A stretch of DNA of 64,000 nucleotides. It comes from DATBGZ01 sp036557785 (GTDB taxonomy: Bacteria > Actinomycetota > Actinomycetes > Mycobacteriales > Micromonosporaceae). The DNA lies in NCBI GenBank assembly GCA_036557785.1, contig DATBGZ010000037.1:1-64000 (forward strand), given 5' to 3'. Numbering within the stretch: the stretch's first letter is position 1; each line of letters begins with the position of its first letter. This document shows positions 1 through 9,022 of this stretch, piece after piece. The notes under the pieces were generated by a model that was given only the letters and a program-made list of their open reading frames with translations, did no database searches and had not been told where the DNA came from. A program made the position numbers and the translations under genes.

Positions 1-1077
1 CATGCGCACCATGGGCAGCCGGGCCCAGCCGTCGGAGCGGACGCTGCCGCCGTAGTCCAGGCCCGCGGCGGCGGCCGAGTCGCGGCCGGCGAGCACCCCC
101 ACCCAGATGCCGTCGCGGACCGCGTCGCGCGCCGTGGCGGGAGTGCCCTCGTCGTCGAAGCCGAAGCTGCCCAGCGCGCCGGGGATCGTCGGGTCGATCG
201 TGATGTTCATCAACTCCGATCCGTAGCGCAGCGAGCCGAGCTGGGCCAGGTCGAGCCAGGAGGTACCGGCGAACGCCGCCTCCCACCCGAGCACGCGGTC
301 CAGTTCGATCGCGTGCCCGACCGACTCGTGGATCTGCAAGGCCAACTGCTCGCTGTCGAGGATCAGCGTGGTCTGGCCCGCGGGGCACGCCGGCGCGGAG
401 AGCAGGGCGCGTGCCTCCTCCGCGATGCGGACCGCGTGCGCGGAGAAGTCCAGCTCCCGCACGAGCTCCCAACCGCGCGTGCCGTACTGGCCGAAGTACG
501 CCGGGTAGGAGCGGCGCTGGGTCTCGCCCTCACCGATCACGGTGGCGGCGATGCCACCCCCGCTCTCACGGATGTGCTGGTCGATGCGATGACCCTCACT
601 GGAGACGAACCACTTGCGGGTGTCCCAGATGTTGTAGCGGCCCTCAGCCTGGTCGGCGCCCGCGGCCTTCATCGCGGCCGTCGCGCCGACGAGCAGGTCG
701 CCCTTCTCGGAGAGCGGGACGCCGAACGGGTCGACCTCGCAGGAGGATGCCCAACTGCCGGAGACCATGGGTGCGGTGACCCGGGCCGCCGTCGGGCCGG
801 CGACCGTGGCGCTCGCCGCCGCGATCTGCGCGGCCCGGACCCCGGCTCGCCGGGCGCCGGCATCCGAGAGGTCGGGTACCGCGAAGAACCCCCAGCCCGA
901 GCCGACCAGCGCGCGCACGCCGATGCCCGCGTCCTCGTCCTGCGACAGCTCCTCTATCTCACCATTGCGGGCATCCATCGACTCTGCCCTGCGGTACATC
1001 ACCCGGGCATCGGCATAGCTGGCTCCCGCGTCCAGCGCCGCCTGCACCGCGGCGGCCGCAACGTCAAACTCGCTCAC
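1..1077 (-). CDS. tldD: TldD-family metalloprotease (3'-truncated by window edge)
   Basis: N-terminal 359 codons of a TldD/PmbA-family protein, the zinc protease subunit that with TldE processes peptides such as modified antibiotic precursors. The metal-binding HExxxH motif is clear as HESVGHAIELDR at about residues 250-261 (H250, E251, H255). The GTG start at 1077 gives an N-terminus beginning with SEFDVAAAAVQAALDAG, usual for the family. The C-terminal third lies before position 1, so the partner tldE, commonly the next gene, would also be outside the window. The family call is firm; the substrate is unknown. Confidence 0.9.
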   Translation of the reverse strand, partial: MSEFDVAAAAVQAALDAGASYADARVMYRRAESMDARNGEIEELSQDEDAGIGVRALVGSGWGFFAVPDLSDAGARRAGVRAAQIAAASATVAGPTAARVTAPMVSGSWASSCEVDPFGVPLSEKGDLLVGATAAMKAAGADQAEGRYNIWDTRKWFVSSEGHRIDQHIRESGGGIAATVIGEGETQRRSYPAYFGQYGTRGWELVRELDFSAHAVRIAEEARALLSAPACPAGQTTLILDSEQLALQIHESVGHAIELDRVLGWEAAFAGTSWLDLAQLGSLRYGSELMNITIDPTIPGALGSFGFDDEGTPATARDAVRDGIWVGVLAGRDSAAAAGLDYGGSVRSDGWARLPMVRM

Positions 1078-1155
1078 GCTCGACAGCCTGCCACGAGGTA
1101 CCGACAGGTGCCCGCCCGGCTGCCCGTGTCGCTACCGGCCCGGTCGGCCGGCGCG

Positions 1156-3318
1156 TCACAAGTTGCGGCGCAGGAAGTCGAGCTCGAGGCGCAGCAGACG
1201 CTGGCCGACGCCGCCGGAAGCCATGTGGGTGGCGCCGGTGAGTGGGATGACGGCGTGCGGGCGACCGCTGCCGAGCAGGGCGGCGGACAGGCGCAGGGTA
1301 TGCGCCGCCACGACATTGTCGTCGGCCAGGCCGTGCACGAGCAGGATCGGGCGGGCCTCCTCGGGGTGGTGTGGTGGGGCCGCGGCGAGCTCCAGCAGCG
1401 AGTTATGGCCGTAGATCTCACTGCCATCGCTCGGCAGGCCCAGGTAGCGCTCCGTGTAGGCGGTGTCGTAGAGCGTCCAGTCGGTGACCGGCGCGCCGAC
1501 GATCGCGCACTTGTAGATGTCCGGCCGGCGCAGCACCGCGAGCGCGGAGAGCCATCCGCCGAACGACCAGCCCTTGATGGCGACCCGGCCCAGGTCGAGG
1601 TCGAGGTGCTTGTCGGCGAGGGCGGACAGGGCATCGACCTGGTCGGTGAGGATCACGTCGGCCAGGCGCCGATGGATGACCTTCTCGAAGGAGGGCGCCA
1701 CGCCCGGTGTGCCACGGTTGTCGATGGTGATCACGGCGAAGCCGGCGTCGGCGAACCACTGCCGCTCCAGCCAGCGGGCGCGCTGCACCACGACCTCCTG
1801 GTGCCCTGGGCCGCCGTAGATGTCCACCAGAACCGGCAGCTTGCGCCCGCCCACGTGGTTGCGGGGGTAGAGCACGCCCGCCGGCAGCCCCCGGTCGGTC
1901 ACCCGCTCCAGCACTGGCCGCGGCGCGTATGGCGGAACCGCCGCGTAGGAGGCGAGAGTCGCCACCAGCGACTGTCCCGCGGTGCTCGTCTGATCGGCTC
2001 GGGTGCTCGTCGAGTAGACCGTCCACCGGGTGCCCGCATGGTCCAGCGAGAGCGCACCCACGACGAGGGTCTCCCCACCGGCGCTGCCCATGTGCCAGCC
2101 CGGGTCGGTGGTGACCCGCGTGATCTCTACGGCGGGCGCGCCGATGCGGGTGCCGACCCGGTAGAGATGCTGTTCGCCCGGCTCGCCCTCGCTCGCCTCA
2201 ACGAGCACATCGGCGCCGAGGCGGCCACAGACCCGACGCACGTAGAGCGAGGCCGGCGTGAGCAGACCGCCATCGGCGAACAAGCACCGGGCATCGAACC
2301 CGTCGTGCGCCAGCTCGCCGCCGATCAGGACCCGGCCATCCGGCAGATAGGACGGGGTGCCCGGTACCGGCTCCACCCATCGGGGGTCTGCGAGCTCCGC
2401 GTGCACCTGGGTCTCGCCGGTGCGCGGGTCTACCGAGAGCACCAGCCCGTGCTGTTGGAGCCGCCGCAGCACGGTGACCAGCGGTCCGCCCACCTCGGAC
2501 CACGTCACCGAGACGAGGTAGGGGTAGGTCTCCCGGTCCCAGTGCACGTCCACCCAACCACCGTCGAGGTCGAGCAGGTGCAGGGTCACCTCGGCGTTGG
2601 CGGTGCCGGCTGACGGGTACTCCAGGATCGTCGGCGGGTTGCCTGGCTCGGCCGGATCGTGCAGGTGCCAGCGCTGCACCCGCGTGTTGTCGACCCGGGC
2701 CGCGAGCACCGTCGTCCCGTCCGGAGACCACCAGTAGCCGCGGTAGCGACCGAACTCCTCGGCCGCGATGAAGTCGGCCAGGCCCCAGGTCACCCGGGGG
2801 TTGCCGTCCTCGCCCGCGAGCAGCGCGTCCTCACCGGAGGCGAGGTCGAGCACGCGCAGGGTGTCCTCGCTGACGTAGGCCACCCGCTCTCCGGTCGGAT
2901 CAGGGCGTGGGTCCACGACGCCGGCGGCCACTGGCCGTACGGTCGGTTCGCCGGAGACTCCGGTCAGGTCCGCCGTCACCAGGGCACCGCCGAGTGCGAA
3001 CGCGGCGACGCGGGCCTGGGGGTCGGTCGCGTAGGAGCCGATGCCCCCCGCGGTCAGGCGCAGCCGTTCCCGCAGCGCGCGCTCCGCGTCGGGCAGGCTG
3101 GCGGCGGTACCCAGCCGCGAGGCATCGGCGACGAGCCGTTCGGTCCCGGTCGCCACATCGAGGACCCATAACGCGTCACTGGTGTCCTCCGGCCCGGCTG
3201 AGCGGAGGAAGACCACGCGCGCGCCGTCGCTACCGACCGTGACGGCGCGCGGCTCGCCGGCGCGGAACCGCGAGGTTGCGGCGGCGAGCTCCGGATAATC
3301 GACGGGCAGCGTCACCAC
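1156..3318 (-). CDS. S9-family prolyl oligopeptidase / dipeptidyl peptidase IV-like
   Basis: About 720 residues. An N-terminal beta-propeller of the DPP IV type (repeated blade-like segments such as VLDVATGTERLV) is followed by an alpha/beta-hydrolase domain. The triad is visible: nucleophile S585 in GWSFGGW, acid D666 or D667 in HGLADDN, and H698 in GATHMA. The family cleaves dipeptides or oligopeptides after proline. The frame stays open upstream past 3500, but that would run into mshB on the other strand. The GTG at 3318 (alternative 3315) leaves a short divergent intergenic region with mshB and fits the family N-terminus. No signal peptide is seen, so it is probably cytoplasmic. Confidence 0.88.
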   Translation of the reverse strand: MVTLPVDYPELAAATSRFRAGEPRAVTVGSDGARVVFLRSAGPEDTSDALWVLDVATGTERLVADASRLGTAASLPDAERALRERLRLTAGGIGSYATDPQARVAAFALGGALVTADLTGVSGEPTVRPVAAGVVDPRPDPTGERVAYVSEDTLRVLDLASGEDALLAGEDGNPRVTWGLADFIAAEEFGRYRGYWWSPDGTTVLAARVDNTRVQRWHLHDPAEPGNPPTILEYPSAGTANAEVTLHLLDLDGGWVDVHWDRETYPYLVSVTWSEVGGPLVTVLRRLQQHGLVLSVDPRTGETQVHAELADPRWVEPVPGTPSYLPDGRVLIGGELAHDGFDARCLFADGGLLTPASLYVRRVCGRLGADVLVEASEGEPGEQHLYRVGTRIGAPAVEITRVTTDPGWHMGSAGGETLVVGALSLDHAGTRWTVYSTSTRADQTSTAGQSLVATLASYAAVPPYAPRPVLERVTDRGLPAGVLYPRNHVGGRKLPVLVDIYGGPGHQEVVVQRARWLERQWFADAGFAVITIDNRGTPGVAPSFEKVIHRRLADVILTDQVDALSALADKHLDLDLGRVAIKGWSFGGWLSALAVLRRPDIYKCAIVGAPVTDWTLYDTAYTERYLGLPSDGSEIYGHNSLLELAAAPPHHPEEARPILLVHGLADDNVVAAHTLRLSAALLGSGRPHAVIPLTGATHMASGGVGQRLLRLELDFLRRNL

Positions 3319-3355
3319 GAGATCGTCGCACGCGTCCGCGCGTAGAGTTGGCCAG

Positions 3356-4273
3356 GTGACCTCACCTGCCCCAGATGGGGTGCAGACCCCGCTTGTTCCC
3401 GAAGGTCCGGCCCCCCGCGGCCGGTCCATTCTTTTCGTGCACGCGCACCCGGACGACGAGACGATCTCGACCGGCGCGACCATGGCGCGATACGCCGCCA
3501 GCGGCGCGCGGGTCACGCTCGTGACGTGCACGCTGGGCGAGGAGGGCGAGATCCATGTCGCTGAGCTGGCCGGGCTCGCCGCGGATCGGGCCGATCAGTT
3601 GGGCGGGTACCGGCTCGTCGAGCTCGAGCGTGCCTGCCAGGCGCTGGGCGTCGTGGACGCTCGCCTCCTCGGCGGTGTTGGGCGCTACCGCGACTCGGGC
3701 ATGATGGGCCGGCCGGCCAACGATCACCCGCGGGCGTTCTGGCAGGCCGACCTCGAGGCGGCGGCCGGAGAACTGGTCGAGATCATCCGCGAGGTGCGCC
3801 CGGCCGTACTGGTCACGTACGACCCCAACGGCGGGTACGGCCACCCGGACCACATCAACTCCCACCGGGTCGCGATGCTCGCCGCGGCCAAGGCGACCGA
3901 GGCCGGGTTCGGACCGGCGAAGGTCTACTGGTCGGCGATCCCGCGCAGCCTGCTGGCGGCGGGAATCGAGCACTTCGCCGGCAACGCGGAGAACCCCTTC
4001 GGCGCGGTGACAAGCGTGGAGGATCTGCCGTTCGCGGTCCCGGACGAGCGCATCGCCGCTCGCATCGACGCGCAAGAGTACTCGGATTCGAAGATGGCGG
4101 CCGTGCGCGCGCACGCGACCCAGATCCCGACCGACTCGTGGCTGTACACGCTGGCGGACGGCTTCGGCAAACAGTTCCTCGGCGTGGAGTACTTCGAGCT
4201 CGTCGTTGGCGCCCGCGGCCCGGGTGAGGGCCCCGATGGGCTGGAGACCGATCTCTTCGCCGGCCTGTCGTGA
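3356..4273 (+). CDS. mshB: N-acetyl-1-D-myo-inositol-2-amino-2-deoxy-alpha-D-glucopyranoside deacetylase (mycothiol biosynthesis)
   Basis: PIG-L/LmbE-fold zinc deacetylase of 305 residues. It removes the acetyl group from GlcNAc-inositol, the second enzymatic step of mycothiol synthesis. The zinc motif HAHPDDE is at residues 29-35, and the second ligand region is in GGYGHPDHINSH. The GTG start at 3356 lies just downstream of the divergent S9 peptidase. The stop overlaps the next gene by 4 bp (GTGA). Actinobacteria also carry the related mycothiol S-conjugate amidase Mca. The long N-terminus, residues such as YRDSGMMGRPANDHP, and the membrane-protein neighbour favour MshB over Mca. Confidence 0.9.
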   Translation: MTSPAPDGVQTPLVPEGPAPRGRSILFVHAHPDDETISTGATMARYAASGARVTLVTCTLGEEGEIHVAELAGLAADRADQLGGYRLVELERACQALGVVDARLLGGVGRYRDSGMMGRPANDHPRAFWQADLEAAAGELVEIIREVRPAVLVTYDPNGGYGHPDHINSHRVAMLAAAKATEAGFGPAKVYWSAIPRSLLAAGIEHFAGNAENPFGAVTSVEDLPFAVPDERIAARIDAQEYSDSKMAAVRAHATQIPTDSWLYTLADGFGKQFLGVEYFELVVGARGPGEGPDGLETDLFAGLS

Positions 4274-4698
4274 GCGGGGCCGCCATGACCACGCCGGTCC
4301 CGACCGGGTCGCGCCCCGAGGGGCCGCCATCGACGGAAGAGGTGTTGCTGAGGCTGGCCGGCGTCGTGGTGGCCAGCGCCGCCGCGTTCGTGCTCGCCGT
4401 GGTGGGCGCCTTCCTCACGCCGCTGCGGGTCGGCACGGTACTGGTGCCGGTCTCGCTCGTCCTCGTCGTGGCCGGGTTGGTCGCCATCATGTGGTTCACC
4501 CGGGCGGTCACCGCGCGTGCTGGGTTCGCTCTCATCCCGGGCGGTGTCTGGCTGATCGTGTCGCTCGCGCTGTCGGTCCGGACGCATGAGGGTGACCTCG
4601 TGCTGGTCCAGCAGGACTGGGTGGCCCTGGTCTACCTCCTCCTGGGCACGGTCACGATCGGCGTCCTCGCCTACCGGATGACCATGCGCCGACGCTGA
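4270..4698 (+). CDS. small four-helix membrane protein downstream of mshB
   Basis: 142 residues with about four hydrophobic segments (roughly 28-50, 56-75, 84-100 and 112-135) and a basic C-terminus (MTMRRR). It starts at a GTG overlapping the mshB stop, so the two are translationally coupled. A membrane protein of this size also follows mshB in mycobacteria (Rv1171, from memory), which supports a conserved pairing. The function is unknown; no catalytic motif is visible. A GC-rich hairpin, CCCGGG-CGGC-CCCGGG (4702-4717), follows the stop and may end the transcript. Confidence 0.75.
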   Translation: MSGAAMTTPVPTGSRPEGPPSTEEVLLRLAGVVVASAAAFVLAVVGAFLTPLRVGTVLVPVSLVLVVAGLVAIMWFTRAVTARAGFALIPGGVWLIVSLALSVRTHEGDLVLVQQDWVALVYLLLGTVTIGVLAYRMTMRRR

Positions 4699-4799
4699 GC
4701 ACCCGGGCGGCCCCGGGCCCGCAGATCGGCCAGGTGCAGGTTTGCCGCTCGCTGCCATACGATTCGTCATCCCGACAGCTTCATCGAGGGAGGCAGCAC

Positions 4800-5330
4800 A
4801 TGCCGGAGAGCCGCTGGGTCCGGTTCTGGAGGAACCGCTGGGCACAGGTATCCGCCGTGGCACTCGGGGTCTTCGTGATCAACGGGCTGGCCCGGTTGAT
4901 CAGCAGGCTCACCGACCATCACGACGGCCCGGCCGCCACCTACGACGTGATCCAGAGCTCGACGGACAACGTGGTTGCGGTGGTCGGGATACTCGGCGTG
5001 GTCGCGCTGATGGGCGTCGCTGGCGGGTACTGGGCCGTGCGGCACCCGCTGGGTCGGGTCGCCGGCGACCTGGGGCTCGCGGTCCTCGGCGGCGCGGTGC
5101 TGGCGATGATCGTCGCCCCGTTCATCGGGGGAAACACGCCGTTCCAAGACGGCGCCGAGAGCTTCGTGATCGACTTTCTGGAGTTCCTCGCCATCAGCGT
5201 GATCGGTGTCTTCGTCGGCTTCTCGGTGATGGTGGTCCTGGGCAAGGAGTGGAAGACCCGCGGGCTGGCCGCGTACGCCGAGCGGTACGGCAAGCGGCCG
5301 CACGGGGCGATCACCACGCGCAAGCGCTGA
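4800..5330 (+). CDS. membrane protein of unknown function
   Basis: 176 residues. ATG at 4800 is preceded by a good ribosome binding site (GAGGGAGGCAGCAC), which decides this start over in-frame upstream codons. Four membrane segments are predicted by eye at about residues 15-33, 52-75, 82-102 and 118-142, with a basic C-terminal tail (YGKRPHGAITTRKR). I do not recognise a family. It stands alone between the mshB unit and the convergent acetyltransferase. Confidence 0.7.
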   Translation: MPESRWVRFWRNRWAQVSAVALGVFVINGLARLISRLTDHHDGPAATYDVIQSSTDNVVAVVGILGVVALMGVAGGYWAVRHPLGRVAGDLGLAVLGGAVLAMIVAPFIGGNTPFQDGAESFVIDFLEFLAISVIGVFVGFSVMVVLGKEWKTRGLAAYAERYGKRPHGAITTRKR

Positions 5331-5338
5331 TCGGATGC

Positions 5339-6283
5339 CTACGCCGGCAGGCGGTACGTCACGTACGTGTGGTGGGTGAGAAAGCCCATGCTCGCGTAGA
5401 GCCGGACGGCCGGATCGTTGCTCTCCTCGACCTGCAGCACAGCCCTGGTCGCACCCAGCCCGCGGGCCCACTCTCCGAGCGAGGCACTGACCGCACGGGC
5501 GAGGCCCTGCCGTCGCGCCCGCGGGGTCACCTCGACGAGTCCGATGTGGAGCCAGCCATCGACGAGCGCTCCGCGCGCGCCCGCGATCGCGCGGCCGTCG
5601 TCATCGACGGCCTGGGCGAACCGTACGGCGTCGACGCCGAACAGCACGTGTCGGGCGGCCGGCGGTAGCTCCTGCCTCGCGTTCGGGTCCTGCTTGCGCG
5701 CCGTGAGCAGCCCGAGCAAGCCGGACGAGGGGCGCTGCACCAGGGCGATCCGGATCGGGCCGGGCGATGGCCAGGCGTCCAGGCGCGCGGTCTGGACCAG
5801 CACCAAGGGCTGCGCGACCCACCCGGTAGCCACGAGATGGCGGGCCACGTCACGCCGTACCGGCAGCGGAACCGTGATCTTCGCGGGCGCGGCGCGCTCG
5901 GCGTAGAAGCGAGCGCAGGCCCGCACCGCCTCGTCCAGTGGCCGGTCCGCGTGGCCGAGGGGAAGGGCGGAGTTGGCCCGGTTGGTCCAGCCGTCCGCAT
6001 ACCGCAGTCGCCACTGCCCCAGGTGCTCGACCACGGGCGCGGGCCAGGCCCGGTCGGCGACCCGTTCCAGCTCGATGATCTCCGAGTAGCGAGCCGGTCG
6101 AGGGCCGACGGGCTTGCCCGCGACCACGTCGGCTCGCGCGATGCGGTGCTCCTGTCCGGCTTCGGTCCGGACCACGAGGTCGTTCTCGTCGAAGGCGACC
6201 AGCTCGCCCAGGACGTCGGTGGAACCGCCTGCGGCGCGATGGCGGACCACCACCCGATGGCCGATGTCATCCGCCGTCAACAC
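5339..6283 (-). CDS. GNAT-family N-acetyltransferase with N-terminal SH3-like domain
   Basis: 314 residues. Residues 1-60 look like a small beta-barrel (DIGHRVVVRH ... LVAFDENDLVVRT) seen in front of many actinobacterial GNAT proteins. The acetyltransferase domain occupies the C-terminal part, with the acetyl-CoA loop motif RRQGLARAV followed by the typical NDPAVRLYASMGF ending. GTG at 6283 is chosen because the frame stays open far upstream and a GGAAG-type ribosome site precedes it. The acetyl acceptor is unknown. It is divergent from the ferredoxin gene. Confidence 0.82.
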   Translation of the reverse strand: MLTADDIGHRVVVRHRAAGGSTDVLGELVAFDENDLVVRTEAGQEHRIARADVVAGKPVGPRPARYSEIIELERVADRAWPAPVVEHLGQWRLRYADGWTNRANSALPLGHADRPLDEAVRACARFYAERAAPAKITVPLPVRRDVARHLVATGWVAQPLVLVQTARLDAWPSPGPIRIALVQRPSSGLLGLLTARKQDPNARQELPPAARHVLFGVDAVRFAQAVDDDGRAIAGARGALVDGWLHIGLVEVTPRARRQGLARAVSASLGEWARGLGATRAVLQVEESNDPAVRLYASMGFLTHHTYVTYRLPA

Positions 6284-6382
6284 GCCGACTCCGATCTTCC
6301 CGTGCCGGCGTGTCGGTGGCGCGGGCACGGATACTAGGCTGGGCGCCGGGTAGAAGCTGGAGGCCGAGGAAAGGGACCGCCG

Positions 6383-6709
6383 GTGACATACGTTATCGCC
6401 GAGCCATGCGTGGACCTGCTGGACAAGGCATGCATCGAGGAGTGCCCCGTCGACTGCATCTACGAGGGCAATCGGATGCTCTACATCCACCCCGATGAGT
6501 GTGTCGACTGCGGCGCGTGCGAACCGGTGTGCCCGGTTGAGGCGATCTTCTACGAGGACGACCTGCCGGAGCACTGGAAGGACTACCAGGCCGCGAACGC
6601 CGTGTTCTTCGACGACCTCGGATCGCCGGGCGGCGCCTCCAAGAAAGGCAAGATCCCCAAGGACGCGGAGCTCGTGGCCGCGCTTCCGCCGAAGGAGCAC
6701 GAGCACTGA
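6383..6709 (+). CDS. fdxC: 7Fe ferredoxin ([3Fe-4S][4Fe-4S])
   Basis: 108-residue ferredoxin, a small cytoplasmic electron carrier. Cysteines 9, 17, 21, 40, 43, 46 and 50 follow the seven-iron ferredoxin arrangement, with the CVDCGACEPVCP motif at residues 40-51. GTG at 6383 is preceded by GAGGAAAGGG. The sequence TYVIAEPCVDLLDKACIEEC is near-invariant in actinobacterial FdxA/FdxC. As in mycobacteria it lies directly upstream of dapC. A TACTAG box at 6332-6337 might be part of its promoter, but this is weak. Confidence 0.92.
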   Translation: MTYVIAEPCVDLLDKACIEECPVDCIYEGNRMLYIHPDECVDCGACEPVCPVEAIFYEDDLPEHWKDYQAANAVFFDDLGSPGGASKKGKIPKDAELVAALPPKEHEH

Positions 6710-6747
6710 GCACCACCACGGGGTCCGTCGCCTCGGCCGGGCCGGCC

Positions 6748-7854
6748 GTGGGCAGTCCAGGCCCGCTCGCTCGGGTCTCCGCCGGGCTGCCCGACTTTCC
6801 GTGGGATCTGCTCCAACCGGCCAAGACCCGGGCCGCCACGCATCCGGATGGTCTGGTCGACCTCTCCATCGGCACCCCGGTGGACCATGTCCCGGCCTCG
6901 GTTCAGCGCGCCCTGGCCGTCGCTGCTGACGCACCCGGATATCCGGCGACGGCCGGCACCGCCGAGTTGCGGCGCGCCCTGGTCGACTACCTGTCCCGGC
7001 ACTGCGACGCGGCGCTGGGCGAGGAGTCGGTGCTGCCGACGATCGGCTCCAAGGAGCTCGTGGCCGCTCTGCCGTCCCAGCTCGGGCTGCGCTCGGGCGA
7101 CCGCGTGGTGATCCCCAGCGTCTGCTATCCGACGTACGAGGTCGGCGCCCGGCTCGCGGGAGCGTCGGTGGTGCGCGCCGACCACCCGTCCGAGCTCTCG
7201 GTCGAGGCGCGGCTCGTGTGGGTGAACTCACCGGCCAACCCCCACGGCAGGGTGCTCTCGGCCGCCGAGTTGCGGGACTGGGTCGCCTGGGCCCGGGCAC
7301 ACGGCGCGGTGCTCGCCAGCGACGAGTGCTATCTCGAGCTCGGTTTCGAGACCTCGCCGGTCTCGGCGCTGGCGCCGGCGGTCACGCAGGGCGTGCTCAC
7401 CGGGGTGCTCGCCGTGCACTCGCTGTCGAAGCGCTCCAACCTCGCCGGTTACCGGGCCGGTTTCGTCGCGGGCGACCCCGCGCTCGTCGGTGAGCTGCTG
7501 GCCGTACGCAAGCAGGCGGGCCTCATGGTGCCGGCGCCGGTGCAGGCGGCGATGGTGGCCGCCCTCGGCGACGCGGAGCACGCCGTGGCCCAACGGGCGA
7601 TCTACGCCGCGCGCCGCTCGCTCCTGCGGCCGGCCCTCGAGGCGGCGGGCTTGCGGATCGACGACTCTCAGGCCGGTCTCTACCTGTGGGCGACCCGGGG
7701 CGAGGCCTGTTGGTCCACAGTGGACTGGTTTGCCGCCCGCGGCATCCTCGTGGCGCCCGGCGACTTCTATGGACCGACGGGAGCCAGCCACGTCCGGCTC
7801 GCGCTGACCGCCACCGACGAGCGGATAGCAGCCGCAGCCGCCCGCCTGCGCTGA
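6748..7854 (+). CDS. dapC: succinyldiaminopimelate aminotransferase
   Basis: 368-residue fold-type I PLP aminotransferase. It converts N-succinyl-2-amino-6-oxopimelate to N-succinyl-LL-2,6-diaminopimelate in lysine and peptidoglycan precursor synthesis. The PLP lysine is K228 in HSLSKRSNLAGYR; D192 (SDECYLE) and N164 (SPANPHG) are the usual cofactor contacts. GTG 6748 is the first conventional start after the ferredoxin stop, only 38 bp away, so the genes are probably co-transcribed. The assignment as DapC rests on family resemblance (short form with LPDFPWDLL near the N-terminus) and on dapD and dapE next door. Confidence 0.9.
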   Translation: MGSPGPLARVSAGLPDFPWDLLQPAKTRAATHPDGLVDLSIGTPVDHVPASVQRALAVAADAPGYPATAGTAELRRALVDYLSRHCDAALGEESVLPTIGSKELVAALPSQLGLRSGDRVVIPSVCYPTYEVGARLAGASVVRADHPSELSVEARLVWVNSPANPHGRVLSAAELRDWVAWARAHGAVLASDECYLELGFETSPVSALAPAVTQGVLTGVLAVHSLSKRSNLAGYRAGFVAGDPALVGELLAVRKQAGLMVPAPVQAAMVAALGDAEHAVAQRAIYAARRSLLRPALEAAGLRIDDSQAGLYLWATRGEACWSTVDWFAARGILVAPGDFYGPTGASHVRLALTATDERIAAAAARLR

Positions 7855-7863
7855 GGCTGGCAA

Positions 7864-7897
7864 CCATAACTTTCAGTCACCGCAACTCCAGTTATGG
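7864..7897. promoter_or_regulatory. inverted repeat between convergent dapC and dapD
   Basis: Perfect 8-bp arms CCATAACT and AGTTATGG separated by 18 bp. It is AT-rich against a very GC-rich background and lies ten bases after the dapC stop. It could be a weak terminator or a protein-binding site; there is no U-tract on either strand. Confidence 0.35.
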
Positions 7898-8011
7898 AAG
7901 CTGGGGGGCGTGTGGACAAGCCGCGGGATGTCTTCGACCGCGATCATGAGTGGGCGGCGCTGACCCGGTTCGTCGGCGATGATCAACCTGGGGCGACGAT
8001 CACTCGCGCGG

Positions 8012-8992
8012 TCAGTCGTTTTCGTGCAGGGCGGCGTTGAGCTCGATGCCGACGCCGGCCCGGGCGACCGCCTCGAGCGCACCGGTGAGGGAGTTACGCC
8101 GGAAGAGCAACCCGGGTACGCCCGACAGCTCCCGCGCCTTGACCACCCGGCCGTCGGGCAGGGTCAGCTTCGTGCCGGCCGTGACATAGCAGCCCGCCTC
8201 CACGACGCAGTCGTCCCCGAGCGAGATGCCCACGCCGCCATTGGCCCCGATCAGGCACCGCTCGCCGATGCGGACGACCTCCTTGCCGCCACCGGAGAGC
8301 GTGCCCATGATCGATGCCCCGCCACCGACGTCTGACCCGTCGCCGACGACGACCCCGGCGGTGATGCGACCCTCCACCATGGACGTCCCGAGCGTCCCCG
8401 CGTTGAAGTTGACGAATCCCTCGTGCATCACGGTCGTGCCCGACGCCAGGTGCGCCCCGAGCCGTACCCGGTCCGCATCGGCGATCCGGACACCCGAGGG
8501 CACCACGTAGTCGGTCATCCGGGGAAACTTGTCCACGCCGAAGACGGCGAGCACCCGGCCAGCCGCGCGCTCGAGGACGCGCAGCTCGTCGACCCGTTCC
8601 GGTGGGCAGGGGCCGGCCGACGTCCATGCCACGTTCGTGAGCAGCCCGAAGATGCCCTCGAGGCTCGCGTCGTGCGGCTTGATGGCCCGGGTCGAGAGCA
8701 GGTGCAGCCGCAGCCACACGTCGAACGGGTCCTTCGGCGCATCGGCCAGCGATCCGATCGTCACCAGCACGCCTGCCGTGGTCAGCCCCGGCAGCACGCG
8801 CGCGCCGACCGTGCCCGGGGGGAGGCCGAGCAGCTGCTCGCCCTCGCTCAGCGACAGCACAGCGCCGGGAACGGGCGAGGGGTCCAGCTCCGGCCCCGGC
8901 CCCAGGCCGAGCCTGGGGAACCAGACATCGAGCACCTGGGCGCCCGCCAGTGTCGCCAGTCCCAGACCCCAGGCGGGCTGCGTCACCGTCAT
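8012..8992 (-). CDS. dapD: 2,3,4,5-tetrahydropyridine-2,6-dicarboxylate N-succinyltransferase
   Basis: 326 residues. The C-terminal half is a left-handed beta-helix of hexapeptide repeats (segments such as GVVVGDGSDVGGGASIMGTL and GANGGVGISLGDDC). It succinylates tetrahydrodipicolinate, committing the pathway to the succinylase branch that DapC and DapE continue. It is transcribed convergently with dapC and divergently from dapE, with only 30 bp between the dapD and dapE starts, so the two promoters must be close or overlap. This matches the longer actinobacterial DapD form. Confidence 0.95.
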   Translation of the reverse strand: MTVTQPAWGLGLATLAGAQVLDVWFPRLGLGPGPELDPSPVPGAVLSLSEGEQLLGLPPGTVGARVLPGLTTAGVLVTIGSLADAPKDPFDVWLRLHLLSTRAIKPHDASLEGIFGLLTNVAWTSAGPCPPERVDELRVLERAAGRVLAVFGVDKFPRMTDYVVPSGVRIADADRVRLGAHLASGTTVMHEGFVNFNAGTLGTSMVEGRITAGVVVGDGSDVGGGASIMGTLSGGGKEVVRIGERCLIGANGGVGISLGDDCVVEAGCYVTAGTKLTLPDGRVVKARELSGVPGLLFRRNSLTGALEAVARAGVGIELNAALHEND

Positions 8993-9022
8993 GGCACAGA
9001 ACCTACCGGGTAGCGTGCGGTC

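Noticed and set aside
313..2613. Long plus-strand open frame of 766 codons opposite tldD and the S9 peptidase
   Set aside because: Low-complexity Arg/Ala/Gly-rich translation with no motifs. It lies antisense to two well-recognised genes, the usual shadow effect in GC-rich DNA.
3319..3531. N-terminal extension of the S9 peptidase to 791 residues
   Set aside because: The extra stretch has no family similarity and would overlap 170 bp of mshB; a GTG at 3318 avoids this.
4741..4763. Promoter TTGCCG with TACGAT before the membrane protein at 4800
   Set aside because: Spacing of ten bases between the hexamers is far too short for a sigma-70-type promoter.
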